Assembly: GCA_030248135.1 (NCBI GenBank)
Contig: JASANC010000266.1
Coordinates: 1-64,000, forward strand
Reading direction: 5' to 3'
Origin: Theristus sp. LFF4_11
Taxonomy: Eukaryota; Nematoda; Chromadorea; Monhysterida; Xyalidae
Length of the DNA: 64,000 nucleotides
The notes beneath the pieces were generated by a model. It was not told the DNA's origin and ran no database searches. It was given only the letters and a program-made list of their open reading frames with translations. The stretch's first letter is position 1. Each line of letters opens with the position of its first letter. This document shows positions 1 to 10,691 of this stretch, in pieces. A program made the position numbers and the translations under genes.

Positions 1-194
1 GCATTCAATATAACACAACAAAACTGCCGAAACAAAAACTTTTTAACGTTATTCAGTTAGTTTTCAGTCATTAAACTTTCGGGTCATGCGCTCATGCCAA
101 GCCAAATCAAAAAGGTAGAAGATGCGTTGAACAAAGCTTGAAGCTGAGGGGGAAACAAACCTCTCGACACGACACACGATTTATGTTGCATTTC

Positions 195-554
195 TTAACC
201 TTGTCCTCCGTTTGCGATCCGGCGGCGGAAGCGATTTGTTCCGCGAGAGCTTGCGACGGTTTCCTTTTCGCCGAGAATGCCGTCGTCGTTTTCTGCTGAC
301 ATTTTCTTTTGTGCACTCAGTTTCCTCTGCGCTGCCGAATCGGAGACGACTGAAAATGGCGACGCTTCTCGATCGAGATCCGCCGAACGAACAGCGCCAT
401 AACAATTAGATCCGGAACTTGGTGGTTTCGTGTCATTTGCGACGTTACTGGCGGCTGACGACGGAAGCGGGGCGCGGTTTTCCTTTTCGTTGGTTTCCGG
501 TTTCGCCGCCGACGCCAATAACGGGGCTCGATCGCTGTCGCTCATGTTGGCTGC
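195..554 (-). CDS. Probable C-terminal cytoplasmic tail exon of the MFS transporter
   Basis: Open frame on the minus strand from an acceptor (catcctcaag, about 555) to a stop at 195. It encodes a hydrophilic, Ser/Ala/Asn-rich tail of about 119 residues with an acidic-dileucine-like patch (SDSDRAPLLA) close to its start and a basic end (RFRRRIANGGQG). Length and position suit a cytosolic tail after TM12, and codon use resembles neighbouring exons. It lies on the correct strand and side of the transporter. The exons that should join it to TM10 are not visible, so membership of this gene is inference. It could also begin as a separate small protein at MSDSDRAP. Confidence 0.45.
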   Translation of the reverse strand, partial: AANMSDSDRAPLLASAAKPETNEKENRAPLPSSAASNVANDTKPPSSGSNCYGAVRSADLDREASPFSVVSDSAAQRKLSAQKKMSAENDDGILGEKETVASSRGTNRFRRRIANGGQG

Positions 555-598
555 CTTCTTGAGGATGGTATTGGTTCTTGGTAGGGGCGGGGGTACAT

Positions 599-752
599 GG
601 TTGTTAAAAAAACAAAAATCGTCATTTCTGTTTTTTTTTCAAGAAAAATTTTAAAAAAAAATTCAAAAATCAAAGTTGTGCTAAATCAATCAGAAGTTCG
701 AAGAACCACATATGATATGCAAGCGCCTCCCGAATGACTCCCGTATGGCGGA
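599..752 (+). mobile_element. 5' fragment of hAT-type MITE family 1
   Basis: Matches the left part of the complete copies at 21543 and 23575: ttgttaaaaaaacaaaaat, then the stretch with cacatatgatatgcaagcg and tcccgtatggcgg. Similarity stops abruptly at 752, and the terminal TAGGG is degraded. It sits in the last intron-like interval of the MFS gene. Confidence 0.75.
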
Positions 753-930
753 CAGTACCGTACCGTGGGCCCAAAACAATTTTCGAAGGGGGGGGGGGTA
801 TGGTGCCGTGGGGGGGGGTGCCGATTCAAAAAGTGAGGGGGGTCCAAACTATGGTAACGTGGGACCCCCCTCCCCATGGGGGTCCCATGGGGGGGGCATT
901 TTTTCAAAATTTTCTGTGGGGGGGTCCACC
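753..930. repeat. G-tract-rich insert between two MITE fragments
   Basis: About 180 bp with many runs of 5 to 11 G, including near-palindromic ccccatggggg-type pieces. It separates two oppositely oriented pieces of the same MITE family. No coding potential is recognised. Strong G-quadruplex potential on the plus strand. Confidence 0.6.
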
Positions 931-1372
931 TAGGGTTGTTAAACAAAAATGAATTTTTTAAAGTAATTAAAAACAAACAAAAATGCCGATTTAAAAAATC
1001 GAAAATTTTCCTCTAATATGCTCTGAAAACCTCAATTTTGACACAATTTTTTCGAAAAGTTCAACAAAAATTTTCTTTGATTATACCTCGTAAAACCTTT
1101 AGCAGTCGATTTTGGGCCGTTTTACCGACTGATTTTAGGCTTCGACAACATCTGCGATGAAGTTTTTGAGCGTCCCAAAGCTTAGCCTACCATTTCCGAT
1201 GCAGATAAGGTGACGATTCGCCTCGCAGAGCGTCCGATTGTGCTCGCTGCTCCGTTTGCAAGCGCTACGTTGTCTGGTTGCTGCTTCGTGTCGTGTCGTC
1301 GCGACACCATCAGAAGAATTGATCGAATTTCAAGGCGGTATGTTTGTCTTCACTTTAGCATTAGCTTAGCTG
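931..1372 (-). mobile_element. 3' part of hAT-type MITE family 1, inverted
   Basis: Starts with an intact terminal TAGGGTTGTTAAACAAAAAT and runs through the family consensus in reverse orientation to the gctaatgctaaagtgaag segment, then stops at 1372. That is 4 bp from the last recognisable MFS exon (ends 1376). No target duplication is seen because the inner end is missing. Confidence 0.85.
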
Positions 1373-1375
1373 AAC

Positions 1376-4202
1376 ATTAGTCGGAATGAACAGCGCACCA
1401 ACAGAGATGCCGAGGAGGCAGAGACCAACAATGATCATCCAAAGTTGCCTGGATGAAAAAGACAAACATGAACAACAAATGCAAACACAAATTCATTCGA
1501 ATTGAAAAACCAATTACACAATTTGAACAGCAATTCATAATCAACACTGAATGTTGCTTGTACGACCAATCATCATCATCCGATATGACTTCAACTACAG
1601 CCATTGAACAATCAACAAGCAAGCAATCGCCATTTTCGGTTGACTCACTTTTCGACGTGCAACAACGGCGACGGTCCAACGAGTAACAGTGCGATCGTAG
1701 ATAGAAACGCACCGCAGACCATGAAAAGGGGTGAGCGGGTGGAATGATCGACGATGTAGCCCCAGAGTGGCGCCAGTATTGTGTACGTGCCAGCACACAC
1801 CATGAACATCAGACCGACGTAGCCGGGCGACATGCCGAACTGCAGCAAAATAAGTTTTATCGGAGTTTCCCGCTTTTTCGCGAAATAAAATGGAATGGAA
1901 TAGAATGGAGGTTCGCTGGTGAAGGACAGTGTTTGGTGCTAGTAGCTGATTGGCTAGAGTACAATGGAATGCGGATAAGCTGCCTCCGATCAGTGTACAG
2001 CTATATACAGAAGACAATTAACAAAACTACACAATAAACCGATCTGCAAACTTTCAACATTCGAATTGAAAGACGACATAACAAAGCAAGCAGGCTGACC
2101 GATGCCAGATGCGGCTCCAAGGTCGGATCGATGAACGTCAACGAGATGGCGCACACGGTGATCGCGAGGCCCATCACGAGAATGCCCGGAATGCGCAACA
2201 GGCCGAGCACGCCGCGCGAGTCACGTGACTCGGTCGAGTCTGCAAACGGCGCTTGATTTGCGAATAACACTTTGCTGCACTGTTAGCTGATTGGCTGCAT
2301 TTGAATTAGACACTTAGACACTGGTTGTTGTTAGGTGGCTGGCGAACGATGTCATGCTACTGATATCAGCTCATTGTTGCGGTTCCAGAGAGCGGCATGG
2401 CAGCCAGATGGGACATTGGTTGATAAACGTGAGACACCCGATTCAAATGCAAAGCAGCCAGTTATTTGCACAACAACAACAAAGCGCATTACCGATCTAG
2501 AAAAGCAAGAGAAAGGTAAGCTAAAAACAAAAATTAAAAAAAAACGAACAGAAATCACAGTGAACAAACCGTCATAGTTTGGTAAAATCGAGAATGAAGT
2601 TGTGGCCGCAATTAACAATAACACACCCAACACCGTAAAAGGAACATTATAACCACCAAGCTGGAAAAAATCAAGCTAACTGAAGAACAAACGACCGAAA
2701 GGAAAAAACAAACACACAAAATGTTAGAAGTTTGAATATATAAATTGAAATCAGTTATTTTTCCATAGCCAACCTCATACAAAGCACTGCCGATCGGCGG
2801 GCCAGCCGCGAAGCCCATGCCGTTGAATGTTTCAAGTATACCCTGCAAGTTTTTTTTGTAGCTTGATTCGATTCCGATACTCAACATCAGAAAAGCGGGA
2901 TGTAAATCAAATCGGTGCGACGGTTGCGGGTAACCGTGGTGGTGCAGCAGATGCCGCAAATCGAGTTTCGGCGATCGCACCGCTATGTGACAGCAGCACC
3001 ACGGTGCCCCACAAGTCACACAATCTCACCGGGTTTGATCTGGTACGAACGTTCACAAAAATTAACCGAAAAAATACGGATCGCTACGACCAACGGGCGT
3101 TTAGACATGAGAACAAACATGAGAAAAAACACTGACAGTGTTTCCACAAAAAAACTAGTGTCCAGTCAATAAAAATGAAATGCAAAAAGCTGCAGAGGAA
3201 AAGAACGCACGATCGTGGTGGCGACTCGCCCGGGGAACTCGTGCGCAGTGATCGCAAACGACGCAGTCATGAACATGGACGTGCCGATTGCCTCCGTGAT
3301 GCGCAACGCAAAGCAGAGCACCATGAATGTGACACCCGGGGGACTCCAGTTGAGGAAACTGTAAATTGGTGAAAAGAAAATAGGATTGCAAAATGCACAC
3401 GGTTGAAATTTTTCAGCTCTTGCCAGCTCGTGTGGCCGTGGTAGCAGCGGTATTCTGAAGCAAAGATAAATGCGAAGTTGCCAACTTTACGACTTACCCA
3501 AACAGTATCGCTGTTGTTCCCGTTATCACAAGCCCGGCGACAAACATGAACTTCGATCCAATGTAAGCGATCTGATAATAAATAAAACATCACTCTTTTG
3601 TTATTTCCGCAAAAAACACATCCAACGTATTTTCACATTTGTTCGAGCAAAAAAGGTTGACATTAACCAGACTTTTACATAATCCGGTTGATCAAACAAA
3701 GAATTCAAACGCTTTTGAAACACCGCTCACATAACGACCCATGAACGGCGACACTGCGAACATGACGAGCTCGAAACTGCTGAAGATAAATCCGATTTCG
3801 GTTTGACCGAGGCCTTTCAACGACGCCTGCAAAGAGAAATGATCACGTGTGACTTTGTTCACTGAACAGAAATTTCAATTCAATTTCAAACTTTTGACTT
3901 TGAACAACAACCACAAGCAAACGGAGCCTCGTTCTAAAACTCCAAGTTTGACAGAAAAACGGAAAAAATTCAGAGGATGTATGAAAGGAAACATCCCTCC
4001 TGAAAATCACACGATTCAGCTCAGCGGCTAAGCCACTCCAAATCACCCAAACGCAGTTTCGGAACGGAGACTCAAGAAAATTCACAGCGAACCTCGCCGG
4101 GAAAAAATGGGGCGATGCACGAAAACGCGACGGTGCTGGAGAAGCACGCAAACGCCAACACGACCACGGTGATCTTTTGTCTGTTCGTCAACGGTGGCAG
4201 CG
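1376..4202 (-). CDS. SLC18B1-like MFS transporter, nine exons, incomplete at both ends
   Basis: Proton-coupled antiporter of the SLC18 branch of the major facilitator superfamily; the closest remembered relative is SLC18B1, the vesicular polyamine transporter. Substrate here is unknown. Exons (minus): 4202-4093, 3826-3731, 3571-3498, 3358-3211, 2842-2774, 2660-2570, 2239-2100, 1839-1649, 1448-1376; all phases join, giving about 330 residues. Recognisable pieces in order: TM1 ending APFFPGE, GQTEIGFIFSSFEL (TM2), YIGSKFMFVAG (TM3), RITEAIGTSMFMTASF, GILETFNGMGFAAGPPIG (the family GPP motif), YNVPFTVLG with ILPNYD, then FIDPTLEPHLASFGMSPGYVGL (written here as two joined exons, TM7-8), TM9 and LWMIIVGLCLLGISVGALFIP (TM10). 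TM11-12 (about 65-70 residues) are not found. The start codon was not located: the first exon begins with an acceptor at 4203, so an upstream exon is needed. Family assignment is strong; completeness is not. Confidence 0.85.
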
Positions 4203-7200
4203 CTGAGTTCGTTCACGTCGTCGTCGTCGTCCTCTTCCTTCTCGTGAACAGAACCGAACGTTCGGCAGAGGCTATAAGAAAATGAAAAAACATGAAATGG
4301 TATTTGATTTGGCGCTATTCAGACTTCTCTGGTGTTATTTATCCACTGGGTTCTTTCCAAGTGGGGAGTGAACTGTTATTTCTTGTTTGTTCTGCTAAAA
4401 TAAGATGTCCATGGATCGATGATTGACTCATTGAGCATATTTTTTTGCAGCGATTCGACCGGCTTTGTTGAATTTCAATATATGTATGTTGCATGTTAGA
4501 TGCAAACGAAACGTCGAGACTGGACGTTACAAATGTTGTGTACGCAGCGTTTTGCGAACGTTATTCAACATGCGCGAACCATCAGTACAACCTAGATTCT
4601 ACTGGAAATCAGACTTGAACTTGACAGCACGACAACGACATCACCCGCATAAATCACGGAACAGACACTTTTCAATTGATTCAATCAAAAAGGAATTGAA
4701 AGTGAAAGTAGTTCTGCATTCTGCTTCTTCGTCTGATACATTTTTCAGCTTTAAATGGCAAAATTAATACTGGATGGCCGGTATTTTCAAACATTCCTGA
4801 GCTTGGATGGATTGTCGGTGCACCGGCATATGCGGACAGGAGGATTGATGAAAGATTATGTACTGCAAACACGATTGTCTTAAAATTATTTATGATTACA
4901 AACACCTGATGACGCAAACACTCCGCTCAAACGAAACTTATTATGTATTTACATCTTTCCCGCCTGAAAGTCAATGGCCAAATGAAAAACCTTGGTTTGC
5001 TTTGACGTCATTGTTCCCGTGCGGCCGCACCCACTGCTTTTTTGAACTTCAGCACGCTGATTGGTTGCATGTCATTTTAATGCCGCCAATCAGCTACTGC
5101 TGAATTTGTAGTTTTTCTTGAATGATGAGAAACGCGCAAAACTTTTCCGGAATTGTTCCATACGCATAACGCAAACAAAAAATGCGGTTTTTCGTAGATT
5201 GGATGGAATAAAAAAAATTGTCTCACGTTACCGGCGCCTGTTGCCTCGCGTGAGTGGAGTCCATCCAATTTGCGCAATAAAATAACATGGAAATTGCTGT
5301 TCCATTCGCGCTCAGAAATTTCGTTTAATATTTTTTTTGTAATAAATTCATTCCACTTTTTCACTAAAGAGGATTTTTCTTTTCTACCCGGGTGAATCAG
5401 GCGGCTGATAGGGAAGGAGCGAAAAAGTTGAAGAACATTTTTATCATTCTATAGCCCTCGAAAATAAATTTGTAACCCTGCATAACAAAAGGGTCAATAA
5501 ATGAGCGCAAAACAAAACGGAGCGGTAAAAAAGGCGCCACCAAAAATGGTCTGTTCTCTGCTGCTAGTTTTCCTGGTCGAACAAAAAAGTTTTTTCCTTA
5601 CAAACGCTATTAAGTTTGATCGGAGAAAGTGTATTTGATGGTGTAGATTATATTTAGTGTCGTTAGGTAATTGGGGAACGTGTTGTTTTGAAAAAACTGT
5701 AACTTTCAAGAGAGCCGGAAAACGACGTTGAAGTTTTGCTTAACCTGGAAACGAAAAAAATTACCGGGTATTCATGTAGCGATCACATGGCATTTTTTGT
5801 TGTTGTGAATCACGCATAATCAAACAAAATCGATAAGCTCAAACATGGAACAAGCCAAAAACTGCGCCGTAAACAATCGGTTTTAGATAACAAAACATGT
5901 TTTAAAAAAGGCACAAAAAGGTTGAAACTCCTGAGCGCACACGCACATCAAAAAGCGTTTTAAAGCAGAAACAGCTCGTTTTTTTTCATCACTTTGAGCT
6001 GTTTGTTATGTATGAGAAAAATGAAAACGTACCCATATGGAAAGGAAAGGAAACACGGTTTTGGCGCGCGTAAATGAGTATTGAAATTGAATTTTCCACC
6101 CGTGCTAAGCGTCACACCACATTTTCGGAAAGTGTTGAGTGAGAAGCTTTTTTTTTAATTTACGGTTTTCAGTGAATCGAGTTATAACTGAAATTGAAAA
6201 GTGAGAGGGAATACCCATATCTGAACAACATGAAGAACAACAAAATGAACAACAATAAACAATCGAGCTGCAATTATATAAATTAAAAAACCTTCCGGGA
6301 CACAATATTCAGCAGGATCCAACACACACCACGCACCTGTGCTTTTACTTCTAAATTTTGCAAGAAAGGACTGAAAAAAATTAAAAACATAGAACGGGCG
6401 CTATTGTTGCACTGAGAAAGTGAAGTCCAACAAAATTGTCAACAAACAAAAATAAATCAACAGTAAAAATAGCCAACAACAAAATTAAACAACAAAATAA
6501 TTGAAAAACAAAACTATTCCCAGTACACTTTTGTTGACTTTTGTCTTTTTCAGTGCATCCATCAATAGAGCAGTGAGCCTGTTTTTTTCAAAGTTTTTTC
6601 TTGAATAGAACTGCGATTAGCCAGACGGTGCAAACAGCTGCTATTAACAGTATGAGCGAAAAATGAAAGCAATTAGTTCAGTAGAGTGAGCAAAATGTCA
6701 CAGAAAAAGAAGCACTACAAATGAAAATGAAAACCGTTTGCGTCAAGCAGATGATCTGCACTCGTGTAACAGTGAATACGAGCGGCTTTCTGCTGTGCTA
6801 AGCAACCCCTAGCTACGGCGTGGTGTACCGCGGAGTATATCCGCAAATCGCATCACAGGCCCGCAGGTCTGCGGTTGTACCCTCGCTTCTCTTTTGCCAT
6901 GCTGCGACGCGCGGTAATGGGGGGGGGGGGGGGTTGCGGGCTCGCCCCGATCTCCGTCCGGGTGTTTGGTACAGACCAATATTCAGAATTCTATTCAACA
7001 AACATTCTGTGCGTCTATGTCTTTGAGCCAAAAATGAACCACTCGCAACGCAAAAGCGTAAACATAACCAAGGTGGAGCAGTTACGAAACGTTGACGACA
7101 ATTGAAAGCATGCAACTTTGGCTTTTATTCTATTATTCAGTCCACATGATGAACTCTGGGGTGATACATTTCCCATACACTGTACGCAGTTTATCGAAAA

Positions 7201-9776
7201 AAAGTAACCGATCCTATAAATAACCTCGGTACAGCCAACCGTCGTGGTGGCGTATCTTATCTCGAACAGAAGCATTCCTTTCTCTCTTTCTCTCTGCTTT
7301 TCCTATTCATATTATTTATTTTCTCTTTTTCTATTCATTCCGCCTTTTCTTTCTTCATTCGACGCAAACAGCAGCAGCAAGCGCGCTGATTGGAAAAATA
7401 TTGGCGCAATAATGGAATTGAGAAACAAACAGAGGACGCAAGAATGAGTGGGTTTTTTTTCAGCGGTTTTCTGGCAAATTTAACCGACACCGCCTGGCTT
7501 CTGTGTGGTTTTCTACATGTTTCTTGCGTTCCAGTATACTTTTTTGAAACAAGGAATTACTGCGAGAGTTGCATTTCGCAATTATTTCATGGCTGAACAA
7601 ATACTGCGAAAAAAACTCTTCAATTCGGTGCGTTCCAAAATATTCCAATTTTTACAGCAAATAACAAATGAACGCAAAAAGTATGGGAACGCACGCGTGC
7701 TTTCTGTTTTCACAGATTACAAAATTCAAGGATTCAAAATCGTTGACGTGTCAGTATTGTTTTTGCGGGCAGACAGACTGACAGACACCGCGAGGTGCTG
7801 GACATTGTTTTTGTGTAGTTTCGCCCGGTAAGCGAAGATCTTGTGGAACAATAGCTTTGACATATTGAGACCTAAAAAGGGCCGTTCAACGTTTTACGCG
7901 TGCTTCCCATATTTTGGCCTCCCACCCCAGGTTGGATTGGCTGAATGCTTGTAAATCAGACGTTCTTCAAAGCATTTTCACCACTTTTTAGACATTCTAA
8001 CTTTAAAAACGCGCACTAAGCTTAACACTTACAGTGTGTCGAATAAAATCAATCAATCAATCATTTTTCGTGAACTGCAGTACTTTAAGCTGTCCAATTG
8101 CTACATTGTAACAGGAAGAAGCTGCAGAAAAATGCCCCGGGGGGTTTCCACTACAAACAACGGATACTCACTGTAAACATCTATCCACTAATCGTGCTTT
8201 TGCGCGTCAAAAATATCAGCGTAAACGAGCAAAAAAGTGACAGGAATGGGTGACGCAATTTTTTTACCGCATATCTTATTTGGAATATCAGCACCGCAAA
8301 CGGGAGTACCACAGAGTGGGTCGCAAACTTTCTTGCGCGCAAGGCACTTCGTCAGTTTGCTGGAACATGTCCCGCGACGTGTCCGTGTCCTAGTGCCCTG
8401 CCCTGTCCCGCGGATTTACTCATTTCAATCTTTTTCCGGGACAAGACGCGTCGACAAACGCGGACGCGGACACGTCGCGGGACATTTTTTTGCTTTGCGT
8501 GCCGCCCGCATTCTGCGGAGTTCACTCCATATTTCCAACTCTAGCACACCTGACATAATGTAGGTGGTCTTAACAAAAATTCGTCATTTTTCTTGCGGGT
8601 GGTACCCGTTGTTGTTCCATCCAAATTTGGTGGGACCCGCACGCTCTCTGCGGTACACCGCTGGTGTGACATCACACGGGTTTCTTTTGGCGAAACAAAA
8701 CGCACGTGTCAATTCTAATGTGCGATGACTTCTTGCCTGCGTTCGAAAAAAAGGAAACCAATCAGTGGAACTAACTACAGGACACTGACATGAACAATTC
8801 CTAATTGAAACTGTCACTATTTCCATTCATTCATTTCATTCATTCATTTTATTTCGCAAGAATGCGGGATGCTCCGCTAAAACTGTTAAGACAGCATGAG
8901 ATGCGGAGACCCACTAGATTTCCGAAAATCACTAGTTAGCACTCCAGTTGAGTCGTCAACGTTACGTATCTAGATATGTGGGTGGATGAAATGTAAATAG
9001 CTGCGAAAAGTGCCGGTACACCAAGCTTCACGAATTGTTTGAACTGAGTAAAAAGCTACCTATATCGTCAATTTTAATTTGCATTTAAGTGAAAATTTTA
9101 CTCTGAAAATTCGTCAGTCTGGATTTTATATCTTGTGAAAAAAATCTTAATACACTACAAGATACCTATGTACGGAAAGGAATTCCATACGAGAAGGCAA
9201 TTCACATCACTCGTTTTAGTAAATAAAACCTGATGCGCCGAACTTAAACCAACAAAATCTCCCGCTTTCCTGTCAAAACGGTTCGCAAAAAAAAACTTTG
9301 AGCACGTCAAGGAAACTCCTATAATAGATTCGGTCCATTAAACAGCATGAAGAAAGCTACTTTGGCAAAACTCGAATACACGCACAGTCATGCTGAAAAA
9401 CGGTTCTCAAATGAGACCAAATATAAACAACCACTTTTATTTACATTTCTTACGTCAAGTTGTACCACTAACAATCGCTGACTGCGCAATAGAATCATAG
9501 ATTTCGATAAGTCACCTAGCTTCTGAACTGTTTGTGAGTCTTTTAAAAAGTTACATGAGATTAAACACTGTGAATATAAAACGGTATTCTGTAAATTTTG
9601 GTGAATGCAATTTTTGAAAAACGGGTTTACAGCAAAGACAAAAAGGGAGTTCACTATGTTCCAACTCGCTTTACAGAAAATTCTTCAATGAAATTTTCTT
9701 AAACTTTTAGACAATTTAAATTATCCATGGATTGTTCGAGGTTGTAGTTCGAGGAGTCGATTGTGGTGGTACTGGC
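4203..9776. other. Intergenic or upstream intronic stretch, no gene recognised
   Basis: AT-rich sequence with stop codons in all frames and no recognisable protein. It may hide the first exon(s) of the MFS gene. Minor features: a 16-bp G run near 6917, a pyrimidine-rich tract around 7265-7350, a long hairpin at 8369-8487, and short attcattc repeats near 8823-8850. Confidence 0.6.
8369..8487. repeat. Imperfect foldback hairpin with 23-bp arms
   Basis: The left arm contains CCCGCGACGTGTCCGTGTCC and the right arm GGACGCGGACACGTCGCGGG, about 70 bp apart; they pair with one mismatch. GC-rich in AT-rich surroundings. No second copy was noticed; it may be a degraded foldback element. Confidence 0.6.
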
Positions 9777-10683
9777 TAGGGTTGCCGCGAGACAGGAATT
9801 TGGCGAGACGAGACGATACGCGATACGCAAAGTCATTGTACGAGCCGATACACGATACAGCATTTTTGGATTTTTGACGATACGAGACGATACACGATAC
9901 GCAAGGTCACGAGACGAGACGATACACGATACGCAGGGTCACGAGACGAGACGATACACGAGACAGCAAAAATTGGTCCGAGCGAGACAAATAAAGAGAC
10001 GATACGAGACGAGACAAGTAATTTGTGAATTTTTTTGGAAATAATGCCTGAGGTATCAAAGCGCACACATTTATTTACTCCGCAATTGATTGCCACACAC
10101 AAAAAGACACGCGAAAGCAAAAAAAACAACAACAAAAACTCACACAGGAGAAAAACCAGAAAAACTCACGGAAACAGAAACAACAGCAACAACAATCAAA
10201 TCAAAACTATGCGTCTGCTCCCGCCGCGTTCAGTTCGTCAAACACGTCCATGAGGGCGAACGCAGCCACGAAAGCTATCATGAAGTCCAAGAAAATCACG
10301 ATCATTTCGACGAAAGCCGAAATTGTCGGCTGCACTCCAACCAACGCACCGCTCGCAAATATGAAGATGCAGTCAATGATAATTTTGGCAATTGCCGACC
10401 AAATCGCTGGCTTCTGCAGATGACTGAGCTTCAGAACGATGCCCAAAATGGCCGACACAGCAGAAGTAACGGCGGCGACACTGATCGTAATCGAAAGCAG
10501 CTGAATGCCGCGAGACAGGAATTTGGCGAGACGAGACGATACACGATACGCAAAGTCATTGTACGAGACGATACACGATACGCCTATTTTGAGAATTTGG
10601 CGAGACGAGACGATACACGATACAGCAAAAATGGGTCCGAGCGAGACAAATGACGAGACGAGACATGTCTCGTGGCAACCCTA
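9777..10683. mobile_element. Composite hAT-like element carrying a captured host exon
   Basis: Bounded by terminal inverted repeats TAGGGTTGCCGCGAGACA and, in reverse, TAGGGTTGCCACGAGACA (one mismatch in 18), flanked on both sides by an exact 8-bp duplication GTACTGGC (9769-9776 and 10684-10691). An 8-bp duplication and TAGGG ends are hallmarks of the hAT superfamily. Inside, two direct copies of one short minisatellite-rich MITE (about 9777-10018 and 10506-10683, both rich in gagacgatacacgatacgc) flank about 485 bp of unrelated sequence holding an exon-like ORF on the minus strand. The left MITE lacks its right tip and the right MITE lacks its left tip, so only the outer ends are usable. No transposase is encoded. 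Confidence 0.88.
10070..10503 (-). pseudogene. Captured terminal exon of a multi-pass membrane protein
   Basis: Minus-strand frame of about 98 codons ending in TAG (10209-10207). It is preceded by an acceptor-like gcattcag and followed by an AATAAA at 10075-10070. The peptide is strongly hydrophobic with about three membrane segments (around SITISVAAVTSAVSAILGIV, AKIIIDCIFIFASGALVG and VEMIVIFLDFMIAFVAAFAL) and ends DELNAAGADA. The frame has no disruption, so capture may be recent. I do not recognise the family. Sitting wholly inside a mobile element with no promoter or start, it is best read as a gene fragment; it could still be spliced into transcripts. Confidence 0.6.
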
Positions 10684-10691
10684 GTACTGGC

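Noticed and set aside
3418..3462. Possible extra MFS exon after a gcttcag acceptor
   Set aside because: Exon 3571-3498 joins in phase directly to 3358-3211, with the peptide continuing as in SLC18B1; inserting this segment breaks the family alignment.
8237..8563. 108-codon plus-strand ORF
   Set aside because: It crosses the GC-rich foldback hairpin, has no recognisable domain, and lacks splice or start context.
10090..10653. 187-codon plus-strand ORF across the composite hAT element
   Set aside because: It runs through minisatellite and antisense of the captured exon, and its composition (RDDTRY repeats) only reflects the repeat unit. It is not a transposase.
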